Of a stretch of 64,000 nt of DNA, positions 42,860 to 52,495 are shown piece by piece. A program made the position numbers and the translations under genes. The DNA comes from CAYZJR01 sp964503045. Its GTDB lineage: Bacteria > Cyanobacteriota > Vampirovibrionia > Obscuribacterales > Obscuribacteraceae. Positions within the stretch are counted from its first letter, which is position 1, and each line of letters starts with the position of its first letter. The stretch lies in the NCBI GenBank assembly GCA_964503045.1, contig CAZCZI010000019.1, forward strand, positions 1 through 64,000. The letters run 5' to 3'. A model generated the notes under the pieces. It was not told the DNA's origin, did not search any database, and saw only the letters and a program-made list of their open reading frames with translations.

Positions 42860-45800
42860 ATGCCTTCAGGTTCTGAAATACCGAAAACCCAAGAAGTGCA
42901 CGAGGAGCCAAAGAATGGACTCGTACATGAGGCTTTGTATTCGGCTGCCTATGCGGCTTTGCAGCAACCAGTCACTGGGCTGTCTCAGATCGTCGATAAC
43001 ATCGCTGGCACAGAAACCCAGACGCAAACACTGTTTATGGAAGCCCCCACCGAAGCCAAGTTTGGCACCGCTCGGTGGCATGCCCAAACCATAGGAAGCG
43101 CTGCCGGTGGTCTTTTGCCGCTGTTGGCGGTTGGGAAGCTTGTGAAAACCCAAATGGCTGGGGCAGCGGAAGCCGAGGGTGGACTTCTTAGCCGGCGGGC
43201 GGCAATTGGGCTATCGCTCAAGGAATCGGCGGCGACTGGTTTCATAAATGACGCGCTGTTCCGTCCCACTGCCCAGGGCGGCAACTTCTGGGCTGATCGA
43301 TTGAGCAATGGGGTCTCGGGCGCTTTGACCTTCAGTGCTATGACCGCCACCAGTCTTGGCTTGGCAGGAGCCTCCCAGTCTGGATTCGCCAAGGCGTTGT
43401 CGCTGACAAAGGCTATGCGAAATCCGGTGGTGAGTGGGTTGGTTTCGGGGGTTCCTGGTGGAGCGGTTTCGGCAGAGTACGACGCGCTGGTTAATCATCG
43501 CCGGGTGGCGACAGCGCATGAGTTGGGTCACTCGATCTACTCGATGTCCTTGATTGGCGGCGGTTTTGGGTTGCAGCATCATGTGTTCGGCGCCAAGACG
43601 AAGTCCAACCAGGAGATTGTGCTTGGCACTTCAGAGGCGAAGGCTGAGACCATAATTGGCGATGGTGCCGGCAATGGTGCGGGTGCGGCTGAGCTAAGCG
43701 GGAAACCAAAGCCGACTGAGAATGTTCTGGCATTCAACCTTGGACAAGATTCAAATACCCTCATAGGGCGCGAATCAATGGCAGCCTTGATTGAGGCGAT
43801 GAGAAAACACAAAGACGAGCCTTTTACTTTTTTGAAGGGTGATTTGTCGCATGAGCCCATGTCGTCCAAGTTGTTCGAGCTCGATCATCGTCGCGATTAT
43901 TTCTTGAGAGAGCGTTTCGAGACAGAGACTGAAAGAGCAGCGAAAGATCTCAAATATGCTGTTGCGAAAACCTTGCTTACCGGGCTGGAACAGAAGGGTG
44001 CGCAGCCCGCGGAGATAACGCAACCCGCAGAGATGTCATCAGCGAAACCAGTCTCCGCCCAAACCGGCGTATTGCAAATTTCACTGGTCGAAGCTCAAGC
44101 GATTCATGACCTCAAGGCGAGAAACGAAGGTGATGCGCATCGCCTGGTCAAGATTTTGAGCGAAAGAGGTCCTCTCGAAGCGCGCGTTGCAAACCAAATC
44201 ATGCGGTCGTCGTACTGCGAATTTTTCCCGTTGTCCGAGACAGAACTCAAAACTCAATTCGTCCAAGCACAGCAATATTTGCAGGCGGTAGAAGTTCTGA
44301 GGCAGGCCGAAACAGGAGTCGTCGTCCAAGATCCGGTGGTGACGCCGAAGGAACTCGCACAACCGGGCGCTACAACCGAAGGTGCGCGCACCACAGCGGA
44401 GACTGCCGCAGCTCCAAACGAAAACAGACCAGCTGCTGCAATCGAAACCACAGCAACTGCCAACGAAACCACCGCGGTTGTCGACGCACCACAAGTGGTG
44501 GAACCAAAATCACCGATCACCGTAACTGAAGCGAAGGCTTTCCGAACTCTCCAGGCGCAACAGTCGCACGAGCAGCACAAACTCTGGGAGATTTTTGAAA
44601 AACGCGGACCTGTCGCTAAATGGGTTTGCGAGCAAATGGCTAAAGACTATCGCGAGTACCTGAGTGGTGGCGGCATGCCCGAAGGCGGCGGGGGCGGACT
44701 CAAGATGTTCATCACAGGTACGAACATCAAAGAGGTAAAGATCAATCAAGCCTATTTGAATGACTTGACCGAGCGTGGCGAAAGATTCGTGGCAGCAGAA
44801 AAAATCTTGAGTGACATGTACCGCGTCCGCCCGGAGCAACGCACATTCGACGCCAACGCGCCTCTCAACCTTGCGGAATCGAATGCATTGGCAGCCTTCG
44901 CGAGAGAAGGCTCACGCTATCAGGTGCAATCGCTCGCAGACATGATTGGTGCACGTGGACGTGAAGCACAATATATTTGCAGCAAGATTGCCGGTTACAT
45001 GTTGCGGCGCCCCACCGACGTCATTATTTTGGAGCACGGCAGGCGCGGAACCGGATATCCAACCACCGTCACTCCTGAATGGTTGGCAGAGACGACCCAC
45101 AAGGCTCATGAATATGTTGCTGCACTAGATGTGGTGGCGAATCTCGAAAAGACTCGGCAAACACCATATGCTGGAAAAGCAGACAAAGCTCCAATCACGG
45201 TTGAAGAAGCAAACGCGATAAGAATTCTCCGCAGTGAGTCGCAAGAACAATCGTTGCACCTGGTGCAGCTCCTGGGCGAGCGCGGAGCGGCCGCAGAATT
45301 TATTGGGCGGCGTTTGAACAAGGTTTCTAACCAACCTATTACTCAACAAGAAATTGATGCGCACTTCGCAGAATCAGGTCCATATGTGCAAGCCCGCCAT
45401 GTCTTGACAGAAGTGGAACATGGCAAGTCGGTCGGCACCAAATCTGGTGCAGCTATCACATTGGAAGAAGCCAGGGCAATTGCCACCCTCGGCAACGAAC
45501 CTGGAGACATGGATGCTCGCCTGATTACAGCTCTGGCTATGCGCGGACCATGTGCGGAGTTCGTAGCGCAGAGAATCAAGGCCGATCGATATGGAAGACA
45601 GTACTCGGACGCAGGTCCTATCGACGAAGCTGCCCTGGCGAAGCTAACTAAGATTGGCGAACGAGTCGAGGTCGCACAACAGATTTTAGATAAAGCTGTT
45701 GCATCGAAGGATGTTGAGAAAGATCAGTCTCTTACCGTAGAGGAAGCAGATGCCGTTGCTACCCTGACCCGATTCAAATCGATGCAAGACGGTATGAAAC

Positions 45801-48091
45801 TTGCGGAACTTGCAGGAGCGCGATCAGAGAAAGCTAAGTGGGTTGCAGACTACATCATCGGACACCAACAGGTGTTCGATAAGGGAGTCAACGCCGAAAC
45901 TTTAGGACATCTCAACACCGCCTATGAAATTCAAAAGGTGTTCGACACCAAGCCGCCTGAGGTGATAGAAGAATATCGACTGTCCGCCTACAAATTAGCT
46001 TCAGAAACCGGTATCTCCGGCGCCGCGGAAGCAACTCGTTTTCTCGATTTGATAACCAGAATGGATCCTCCCCTGGATCACCACAGAGGGGATCAAAATC
46101 GTTTTCTCGATATGGTGACCGGAATGCCTCCTCCCCGGGGGCAGCGTAGATGGGATCAAAATCCGCGACACCCTGTAGTCAAAGAGATGGCTTCATGGGA
46201 TGCCACTGCGCAACTTCCCGAATGGAGTTTGGGCGCAGTTCATGACCACGTTAAGAGCACCGGACAAACCTATAAATCACACACGGCAGAACAGATCACA
46301 CAGGCAGCTCAAGCGTGGCAAGCCGAACCGACATTGCCTTATGCATTGGCAACTGAAATTGGTGCATTGCCACCACAAAAACGGCTTGCAGCAGGCGTTG
46401 CTTGGCGCGAAACTTTGGCAGCAAAAGGAATTGAAAATCCTGCCGAGTTTGGAAACAAGCCCATCGATGCTGAGTTGGATGCGGCGTTTCGTGAGCGCTT
46501 TGCGCAAGTAAGCGGAGAGGGACGGGCTGCAATCATCGGTCGTCTAGGTACAAGCCAGTGGAGATCGCTGCCGGTGGCAATCGAAGCGCTCCACGGTGGT
46601 ATGTCGACTGCAGCGAAGCATGGTTTGCACAGGGCTATTTTGGAGAACGCCGCGGAACCGTTCAAGGTGCTTACAGGTTTGAAGAGTGGGCATTTCGATG
46701 CCGCTTATCAAAAGCTGGTTGGCGGACTGTCTGCTGAAGCTGCCGGTACTGCGCGTGGACATGACTATGCTGCATCGACAGCACTCAAGCTGGCACTCAC
46801 ATTCAGAGGTGGATGGGACAACTGGCTGCAAGTTCAAAAACGCGTGGGCAGAACTGAGCATGATGCTACCTACTGGTTGCCGATAGTTCCTGCTGCTGAG
46901 CTTAATGGGCTTGGTCAAACACTCCTGCACAATGCAAACCGCAACATCACGCAACTTGAACTGCTGACTAGGCGCTGGTCTGAAGTTCCGGAGGAGAAGA
47001 GAGTCGCTCCGTTCAGAGACATCATGGAGCACTTGCTGACCAACAAATACGAGAATGTGGCAGACAAAGAATTCGCCGTTGAAGCTGGTGCTTGGGGTAT
47101 GTCACCAAGGCAGTACAAAGAGCGCGAGACCAGATATTTGGCATCACAGACGGTGCCGGTGCCGTTCCCGATCGATATGGTTTGGCAATCGGGAGAACTC
47201 ATAGGTAAGTTCATTCCCAGAAACGACACGCGCGGGTTGTTCCTCGGGCAACACACTAACAGCTGCCAGCACCCTGATGGCGCCGCTTCCTCCAGTGCAT
47301 GGTACGGACAGGAAAATCCGAAGTCGGGATTTTTCGTCGTTGAAAATAAGCATGGCGAAGTAGTGGCTGAGTCGTGGGTGTGGATCGCGGACAACAACGG
47401 TGTAGCCTTCGACAACGTTGAAGCAAAAGGAGTCGGCACTCGTGCTGAAGACGTGAAGAAGGTTTATCAGCAAGCTGCTAATGAACTGGCGAAGAAACAT
47501 CATCGCGTCACGCTCGGCACCGGTCACGGCGACCTTGATTTGACTGGTTGGAGCGAGGCCGGTGACAAAGCACTCAAGTTGCCCTCCGACTACTCCGGCT
47601 ACACAGATGCGCACAAGCAAGTTTTGTTGGCAGAGAATGCAGAACTCAAACCAAGCACAGCTAAAGACGAAGTCACTGTTCGCGGTGCTCTAAACTCCGA
47701 TTTGGAAGCGCTTCAGAAGATTTCCAGAGCGCGCTATCCTGAAGGGTGGCAAGAAGTGCCAATCGATGCCGACACTCGCGGTCTGGTAATTGAAGAGCCG
47801 GGCAAGGGCGTAATCGGTTATGCATTGATCGAACCTAGCAACCGCTACATCTCGGACATCGCGGTGATGCCTGATGCCAACGTTCACAAAACGCTTTCGC
47901 TCATCAAGAGCGTTTCTGAACTAATCAAGCAAACCGGCGGCGAGTGGAGCGCGGATTGCCGAGACGGCACGTCATACAGGCTGCTTAAAAACATGGAAAA
48001 GAGAGGCAAAATCAAGATCCTCAAAGACAATGTCACCAATAAAATGGGACATGAGGATATGCATCATGTCGTGTTCGTGGCGATAAAATAG
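42860..48091 (+). CDS. Giant repeat protein with GNAT-like C-terminus (1743 residues)
   Basis: N-terminal about 250 residues: Ala/Gly-rich, amphipathic, with GSAAGGLLPLLAVGKLVKT, like pre-toxin linkers. Then six repeats of roughly 90-115 residues (starting near 403, 550, 667, 777, 864, 956), each (I/L)T(V/L)EEAxAIxxL then LxELxGxRGPxAxWVxxxI. A small 21-residue duplication (RFLDLITRMDPP and RFLDMVTGMPPP) is at about 1060. Near 1456 the block LGQHTNSCQHPDG...SGFFVVENKHGEVVAESWVW resembles a GNAT-like domain seen in phage and large bacterial proteins. Residues about 1605-1743 form a second GNAT-like domain (VTVRGALNSDLEALQKI, ISDIAVMPDANVHKTL). No signal peptide. Possibly an effector or structural giant; function unknown. 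Confidence 0.7.
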   Translation: MPSGSEIPKTQEVHEEPKNGLVHEALYSAAYAALQQPVTGLSQIVDNIAGTETQTQTLFMEAPTEAKFGTARWHAQTIGSAAGGLLPLLAVGKLVKTQMAGAAEAEGGLLSRRAAIGLSLKESAATGFINDALFRPTAQGGNFWADRLSNGVSGALTFSAMTATSLGLAGASQSGFAKALSLTKAMRNPVVSGLVSGVPGGAVSAEYDALVNHRRVATAHELGHSIYSMSLIGGGFGLQHHVFGAKTKSNQEIVLGTSEAKAETIIGDGAGNGAGAAELSGKPKPTENVLAFNLGQDSNTLIGRESMAALIEAMRKHKDEPFTFLKGDLSHEPMSSKLFELDHRRDYFLRERFETETERAAKDLKYAVAKTLLTGLEQKGAQPAEITQPAEMSSAKPVSAQTGVLQISLVEAQAIHDLKARNEGDAHRLVKILSERGPLEARVANQIMRSSYCEFFPLSETELKTQFVQAQQYLQAVEVLRQAETGVVVQDPVVTPKELAQPGATTEGARTTAETAAAPNENRPAAAIETTATANETTAVVDAPQVVEPKSPITVTEAKAFRTLQAQQSHEQHKLWEIFEKRGPVAKWVCEQMAKDYREYLSGGGMPEGGGGGLKMFITGTNIKEVKINQAYLNDLTERGERFVAAEKILSDMYRVRPEQRTFDANAPLNLAESNALAAFAREGSRYQVQSLADMIGARGREAQYICSKIAGYMLRRPTDVIILEHGRRGTGYPTTVTPEWLAETTHKAHEYVAALDVVANLEKTRQTPYAGKADKAPITVEEANAIRILRSESQEQSLHLVQLLGERGAAAEFIGRRLNKVSNQPITQQEIDAHFAESGPYVQARHVLTEVEHGKSVGTKSGAAITLEEARAIATLGNEPGDMDARLITALAMRGPCAEFVAQRIKADRYGRQYSDAGPIDEAALAKLTKIGERVEVAQQILDKAVASKDVEKDQSLTVEEADAVATLTRFKSMQDGMKLAELAGARSEKAKWVADYIIGHQQVFDKGVNAETLGHLNTAYEIQKVFDTKPPEVIEEYRLSAYKLASETGISGAAEATRFLDLITRMDPPLDHHRGDQNRFLDMVTGMPPPRGQRRWDQNPRHPVVKEMASWDATAQLPEWSLGAVHDHVKSTGQTYKSHTAEQITQAAQAWQAEPTLPYALATEIGALPPQKRLAAGVAWRETLAAKGIENPAEFGNKPIDAELDAAFRERFAQVSGEGRAAIIGRLGTSQWRSLPVAIEALHGGMSTAAKHGLHRAILENAAEPFKVLTGLKSGHFDAAYQKLVGGLSAEAAGTARGHDYAASTALKLALTFRGGWDNWLQVQKRVGRTEHDATYWLPIVPAAELNGLGQTLLHNANRNITQLELLTRRWSEVPEEKRVAPFRDIMEHLLTNKYENVADKEFAVEAGAWGMSPRQYKERETRYLASQTVPVPFPIDMVWQSGELIGKFIPRNDTRGLFLGQHTNSCQHPDGAASSSAWYGQENPKSGFFVVENKHGEVVAESWVWIADNNGVAFDNVEAKGVGTRAEDVKKVYQQAANELAKKHHRVTLGTGHGDLDLTGWSEAGDKALKLPSDYSGYTDAHKQVLLAENAELKPSTAKDEVTVRGALNSDLEALQKISRARYPEGWQEVPIDADTRGLVIEEPGKGVIGYALIEPSNRYISDIAVMPDANVHKTLSLIKSVSELIKQTGGEWSADCRDGTSYRLLKNMEKRGKIKILKDNVTNKMGHEDMHHVVFVAIK

Positions 48092-48099
48092 GAGCATTT

Positions 48100-48819
48100 A
48101 TGTCCAACTCCAAACACATCGGCATAGTTGCCTGCAGCGCGGAGGGCGCGGCATTGTGCTACCGAACGATCTGCGCGGAGGGCGCATCGATTCTGGGTGA
48201 ATACGATCACCCTGAAGTTTCCATGCACACATTTTCACTGCGTTCGTACATGGACGCCCTTAACTCTGAGGGTTGGGACGAGATCGCCAAACTCATGATT
48301 GCATCAGCCGACAAGCTTGCAAGTATCGGTGCGGAATTTGCAATTTGTCCGGACAATACGATTCACCAAGCATTCGACAAGGTAGTGAAAAAATCCAAGA
48401 TTCCATGGCTGCATATTGCGGAAGAGGTTGCGAAGAGTGCGAAGGAACGAGGCTACAAGAAACTCGGTGTGCTGGGAACCAAATACCTCATGGAAGGTCC
48501 GGTGTATCCGGACAGTTTGAAAAAGCTCGGCATTGAAAGCGAAATTCCTGATTCGGCGACGCGGCAAAGAATTCACGACATAATCTTTGATGAATTGGTC
48601 AACGGCGTATTTTCCGGCGCCTCGCGAAACTACTTTGGTTCTGTAATTGAGAAACTGAGTGAGAAACAAGGATGCGATGCAGTTGTTCTTGGCTGCACCG
48701 AGATACCGCTTTTGGTGTCACAAGAGGATTCGACCCTTCCAGTTTTGGACTCGACGAGAATTCTTGCAAGAGCCGCACTAAACTTTGCTACGAAGCCCGA
48801 CTTGGCGGAACGCCGTTAA
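48100..48819 (+). CDS. Aspartate/glutamate racemase family protein
   Basis: 239 residues. Two catalytic-type Cys blocks: AICPDNTIHQAF (first) and VVLGCTEIPLL (second). Plus the KLGVLGTKYLMEGPVYPDSLKKLGIES segment of Asp/Glu/hydantoin racemases. Likely interconverts D/L-Asp or Glu, feeding peptidoglycan. It starts 9 bp after the giant protein stop, so may be co-transcribed. Stop overlaps the convergent membrane protein gene by 4 bp. Confidence 0.88.
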   Translation: MSNSKHIGIVACSAEGAALCYRTICAEGASILGEYDHPEVSMHTFSLRSYMDALNSEGWDEIAKLMIASADKLASIGAEFAICPDNTIHQAFDKVVKKSKIPWLHIAEEVAKSAKERGYKKLGVLGTKYLMEGPVYPDSLKKLGIESEIPDSATRQRIHDIIFDELVNGVFSGASRNYFGSVIEKLSEKQGCDAVVLGCTEIPLLVSQEDSTLPVLDSTRILARAALNFATKPDLAERR

Positions 48820-49484
48820 GCAGTAGCAGTAGAATCTGGTGTATTTATTGGTTCGCTTGTGACGACAGCTTCAGTCGGGACTTGTTCCGTGGCGGATACC
48901 GCGGGTTCGGTGGTGGCGACGGGATCAGAGGTGGCGATAGCAACAGATTCCGTGGTAACGATCCCGGGCTGCTGCTCAACTACAGGTGCTTCGACAGCCT
49001 CGGCTCCAGGCAAGTTTTCGTTGGTTGCGGCAATTTTTTGCTGTTCCCTCAGATTATTCTCGTGCTTGATGGCTGCATACAATTGCAGAGGCCAAACCAA
49101 GGGAACCCATGCAAAGAAAGTCGCGGCAAATATAAGCCATTTGTAGACATTGTCCGTCTTTTGCGCAATTCGAAACGGCGTAAACCAGATTGCGACGAAA
49201 ATGCCATAGAAACCAAAAATCACCGGAAGCACAATTATCGGAAGAAAACGTTCGTCGATGTTGGTGTCACGGGCTTGCATCAGTACCCAGTAAGTGGTTC
49301 CGGGCGCGGCCATTCCGGCTAACGCCCCAATCGGGCACATCGCCATCAACAAGCCGCCCAGAGACGCCCTTTTCATGCAAAATGCCACGATGGCGCCGAG
49401 AAACACGTTGCCGATGGTGGCAAAAGAGAGATAAGCCAACAGGCTTGTGGACATCACTACCATATTGTCCAGTGCCGAATACAT
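48816..49484 (-). CDS. Multi-spanning membrane protein with acidic Ala/Thr/Val tail
   Basis: 222 residues. Four membrane segments (LAYLSFATIGNVFLGAIVAF, LLMAMCPIGALAGMA, LPIIVLPVIFGFYGIFVAIW, WLIFAATFFAWVPLVWPLQL), then a soluble low-complexity tail of TEP/VAT repeats. No known family. The tail may be extracellular or cytoplasmic; not decidable. Confidence 0.65.
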   Translation of the reverse strand: MYSALDNMVVMSTSLLAYLSFATIGNVFLGAIVAFCMKRASLGGLLMAMCPIGALAGMAAPGTTYWVLMQARDTNIDERFLPIIVLPVIFGFYGIFVAIWFTPFRIAQKTDNVYKWLIFAATFFAWVPLVWPLQLYAAIKHENNLREQQKIAATNENLPGAEAVEAPVVEQQPGIVTTESVAIATSDPVATTEPAVSATEQVPTEAVVTSEPINTPDSTATA

Positions 49485-49578
49485 TAGTTGAGTCCCGAAT
49501 CGCCCAGGTGCCTACTACTCTCAATACTATCAAACGAAACCTTTTCGAGCTCGCCGGGTAGAAGAAGAAAAGACTTGG

Positions 49579-50694
49579 ATGAGACCGGCCATGAATCTAC
49601 ACCTGACGAATCTGCGGACGCTGCTTTATCTAACGATGCTTTGCGGCACGCTGCTTTCGGCGCTCTCATTAGTTTCCAATGTCGTGCTGGGCGCAAGCAC
49701 GCCGTTCGAATCAATGGGTTCCTACACTGTCAAGGAAATCGAGCATGCCGAGCTTGTCGATCAGCCTAGGCATCGGAAAGTGCCACTCAAGGTCTTCATT
49801 CCTCAGGGGCAGGGTCCGTTCCCTCTGATCATTTTTTCGCATGGCGCGGCCGGAAATTTCGATGCTAACATCACTCAGGCGCAGCATCTAGCCAGTCACG
49901 GATATGTGGTTGTTGCCCCTACACATCTCGACAGCAGCAATCTTAAATTCCGATACTATATATCCAGGCGAGGCGGAAGAATGTCGCCGGGTGCGGCTCT
50001 TCATCGAATCACTTGTGATGCGGACGCAGCTCTTGAAAGACCTGGTGATGTGAAGTTTGCGATAGATATGGCCCTTAAATGGAATAGTGGCGATGCTGAT
50101 CTCAAAGGGCGGATACAACCGAACGAAATCGGCGTGACGGGGCATTCGTTTGGAGCATACACAACTGAAGTGGTTTGTGGTGCCAAGCCGCGGTTGAATT
50201 ATTTGATTGCTGGTTCCAAACCATTGCCGCTCAAGGTGCCGGCAAACCTGGCAGATCCCAGGGTTAAAGCCGGTGTAGCGCTTTCGCCTCAGGGACCAGG
50301 AACAGTTTGTTTCGACGAAAAAAGTTTTGCCTCCATCGATCGACCGATGCTTTGGATAACTGGCACCAAAGACACTCAAAAGAAATTTGATGGAACACAA
50401 ATGCCCGCAACCGCCCGGCAAGATGGTTTTGCTTTGATGCCGCCTGGCGACAAGTATTTGGCGTGGTTGATCAACGCAGATCACATGGGTTTTTCGTACA
50501 ATCCAAAGCAGCGATTTGAACTTATACGGTCTCCTGCTCGCGACGATCAGCAACGCATCGCGAAGGCGATGACGGTTGTGTTTTTTGATGCGTACTTGAA
50601 AGACAGCAAAGATGCACGCAACTGTCTAAACCAAAACTATGCATCGTCTCTTTGCGGTACGCAGGTTCCCAAAATCGAGTTCACTGAGAGATAA
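49579..50694 (+). CDS. Secreted alpha/beta hydrolase
   Basis: 371 residues. Signal anchor (LYLTMLCGTLLSALSLVSNVVLGA). Hydrolase core with IIFSHGAAGNFDANITQAQHL, HGYVVVAPTHLDS, the nucleophile elbow GHSFGAY, and MLWITGTKDTQ and NADHMGFSY for the acid and His. The layout resembles platelet-activating-factor acetylhydrolase / dienelactone-type esterases. Extracytoplasmic esterase or lipase; substrate unknown. Confidence 0.87.
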   Translation: MRPAMNLHLTNLRTLLYLTMLCGTLLSALSLVSNVVLGASTPFESMGSYTVKEIEHAELVDQPRHRKVPLKVFIPQGQGPFPLIIFSHGAAGNFDANITQAQHLASHGYVVVAPTHLDSSNLKFRYYISRRGGRMSPGAALHRITCDADAALERPGDVKFAIDMALKWNSGDADLKGRIQPNEIGVTGHSFGAYTTEVVCGAKPRLNYLIAGSKPLPLKVPANLADPRVKAGVALSPQGPGTVCFDEKSFASIDRPMLWITGTKDTQKKFDGTQMPATARQDGFALMPPGDKYLAWLINADHMGFSYNPKQRFELIRSPARDDQQRIAKAMTVVFFDAYLKDSKDARNCLNQNYASSLCGTQVPKIEFTER

Positions 50695-50724
50695 GGCTAC
50701 TTATGTATCTTGAACCTTAAAGGT

Positions 50725-51336
50725 CTACGGGCAGCCAGTCACCGAATGATAGGTGATAAACCAATCACTACCCGTAAGCTGAGTAGCGGTGGTGGCGCGT
50801 TCGCTGTTTTCCTGATTCATTAAGGTGTCGTTGCAAAGTCCTGCTGGCGGCTCTGTTGGTGAATAGAGAATGTTGCGTTCATAGAAGCGAATCCTGTTGT
50901 TAACGGACAACATCTGAAAGCCTACCGAGTCGCCATTTTTCGTAATCATATCTGCACCGGTTGCCTGTATGAGCTCGCAATATTTGTCGTATCGAGCTTT
51001 GTCAATTCCAAGGGAGTTGAAGTATGCAGAGACAAAAAAGTCCTTGTCGTTAAGAGTGCGTGGTGGACCGCCTTCTGTGGGAACGGCCCACGCCAGTCCT
51101 TGTTTGCCTACGGCATTGATTCGATCAGGGCTCACGACCGTAATCTTTTTGTCATCGAGAATCATATTGCGCAATGACTCGAACTCTTTGCGGTGCCTGT
51201 TGAAGTGATTGCGCAGTTCGTTGTCGCTCGGCAACCCACTGAAAGTCGTGTTGCCCATTACTAGATTGCATGCTGAGAAAAACGCCAGGCTTATTATTGC
51301 CACAATCACGTTGCGCACTGCGGTTGGGAATGCCAT
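50725..51336 (-). CDS. Putative lipoprotein of unknown function
   Basis: About 203 residues from ATG 51336 (GAGGG 8 nt upstream), rather than 51363. Signal VRNVIVAIISLAFFSAC has a near-lipobox (FSAC). Mature part: ELRNHFNRHRKEFESLRNMILDD, VVSPDRINAVGKQGLAWAVP, DKYCELIQATGADMITKNGDSVGFQ. Similar short lipoproteins occur in many proteobacteria and cyanobacteria; no enzymatic motif. Convergent with the hydrolase gene. Confidence 0.7.
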   Translation of the reverse strand: MAFPTAVRNVIVAIISLAFFSACNLVMGNTTFSGLPSDNELRNHFNRHRKEFESLRNMILDDKKITVVSPDRINAVGKQGLAWAVPTEGGPPRTLNDKDFFVSAYFNSLGIDKARYDKYCELIQATGADMITKNGDSVGFQMLSVNNRIRFYERNILYSPTEPPAGLCNDTLMNQENSERATTATQLTGSDWFITYHSVTGCP

Positions 51337-51399
51337 CAAGCCGGCCCTCGAAAATCGGTGCATATCATTCTATACTGTGTACGATAAATTCGGTCACAT

Positions 51400-52180
51400 T
51401 TGAGCTCTGGTTCGGTTGAGACGCTTTTGTTTGCTGACTTTACCAACACTGTTGGTTATGTGTCCGAGATTGAGAAAGACGGCAAGACCGTTCATGTGCT
51501 GGCATACCAAAACGTTGCTCAGAACAAGAGTTCTGGCGGAAATGCAATGTTTTTGCCGATTCCAGCCAAGAAAGGCACGATGTCTGAGAAAAACATCGTT
51601 GAAACGAAAGGATTCGGCGGTTTCATGGATGATATGGAACAGACCGTGAATAAGCCAATCATCGATCCGATGGTTTGGTATCGATCCGATGGTTTGGTAT
51701 TGTTGTGGATTTGCCGTGTTGATGATTGCAGGTGGAATCGCGATTAGTCGTTGGATGAATCGAACGTTTTGGAAGGCGCTTGGACTGTTGGCGATATTCT
51801 TTGCTGTAAGTATCATTGCTATCGGTGCAATCGCCGTAGGCATTGTCGCGATTAGCTCGATGCCGAGTTCGAGATCGACAGGAAATGACTCACCAAAATT
51901 TGGTGACGCTTGGAATGAAAACAAGTCAGGTTCTCTAACGTCTCAATCATCTAGTAATGCCAACAGCGGTGACGACGCTACCGTGGTCATGGGTGTAAAC
52001 ACAGCTGGAGTTCAACGAGTAAACAAGTTAGCGAATTTGCAAGCTATGCTGATTCGAGCGCTACCTCCCGGTGCAGATGAGGCGAAATCGATTTGGTCGG
52101 AATCGAAGGCGCATGGTGATGCCAATGTTTCGAGTCGTATTTCAGAATCGTTTGGTAGTCATGGATTCATGTGGCATTAA
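51400..52180 (+). pseudogene. Membrane protein gene shifted by a 19-bp tandem duplication
   Basis: Frame 1 (51400-51747) reads FADFTNTVGYVSEIEKDGKT...LAYQNVAQN...MFLPIPAKKGTMSEKN...KPIIDPMVWY then stops being protein-like. Frame 2 (from 51689 to 52180) begins MVWYCCGFAVLMIAGG and continues with membrane helices and a Ser/Asn-rich tail. A perfect 19-bp tandem duplication (51661-51679 and 51680-51698) causes the shift: removing one copy joins IDPMVWY directly to CCGFAVLM. Intact length would be about 253 residues: soluble N-terminal domain, three membrane helices, soluble tail. Start TTG 51400 is uncertain. Confidence 0.8.
51661..51698 (+). repeat. Perfect 19-bp tandem duplication
   Basis: Two copies of ATCGATCCGATGGTTTGGT in tandem. 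19 is not a multiple of 3, so the extra copy changes the reading frame of the surrounding gene. Confidence 0.95.
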
Positions 52181-52196
52181 AATCGAGCAGCTTCAG

Positions 52197-52481
52197 TTAA
52201 TAGTCGTACTCGACTGCGCATGAAAACTCTAAAGTTGGAGTGCGGTAGTATTCTTCGCCGTCTACTTCATAAGCTTCGTAAGGTGGAATCGCTTTGTTCT
52301 CGCCGAAGCCTAGACCGCCCAAGTGATCGATCATGCGCATGAAGCGACCTTCGCTTGGTTGGATTTCTTCGAAGTAAACATCATTTCTGCCGGCGATTTC
52401 TACGTTTATCATGAGGGTCAGGACACCATCATCCTCAAGCCAGGCAAGACCGATTGATTCTTGATTTTCGATTGTTTGCAT
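52197..52481 (-). CDS. Small acidic protein, candidate immunity/partner of the giant metallopeptidase
   Basis: 94 residues, strongly acidic (about 20 Asp/Glu against 5 Lys/Arg), beta-rich (IGLAWLEDDGVLTLMINVEIAG...VYFEEIQP; TLEFSCAVEYDY). It follows the 1723-residue metallopeptidase gene by about 15 bp on the same strand. That position and charge are typical of toxin-immunity or inhibitor proteins, but no family is recognised. Confidence 0.7.
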   Translation of the reverse strand: MQTIENQESIGLAWLEDDGVLTLMINVEIAGRNDVYFEEIQPSEGRFMRMIDHLGGLGFGENKAIPPYEAYEVDGEEYYRTPTLEFSCAVEYDY

Positions 52482-52495
52482 TGTTGCGTCTATCC

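Noticed and set aside
51394..51924. 176-residue minus-strand ORF
   Set aside because: Shadow of the duplicated plus-strand gene; lacks ribosome site and domain character.
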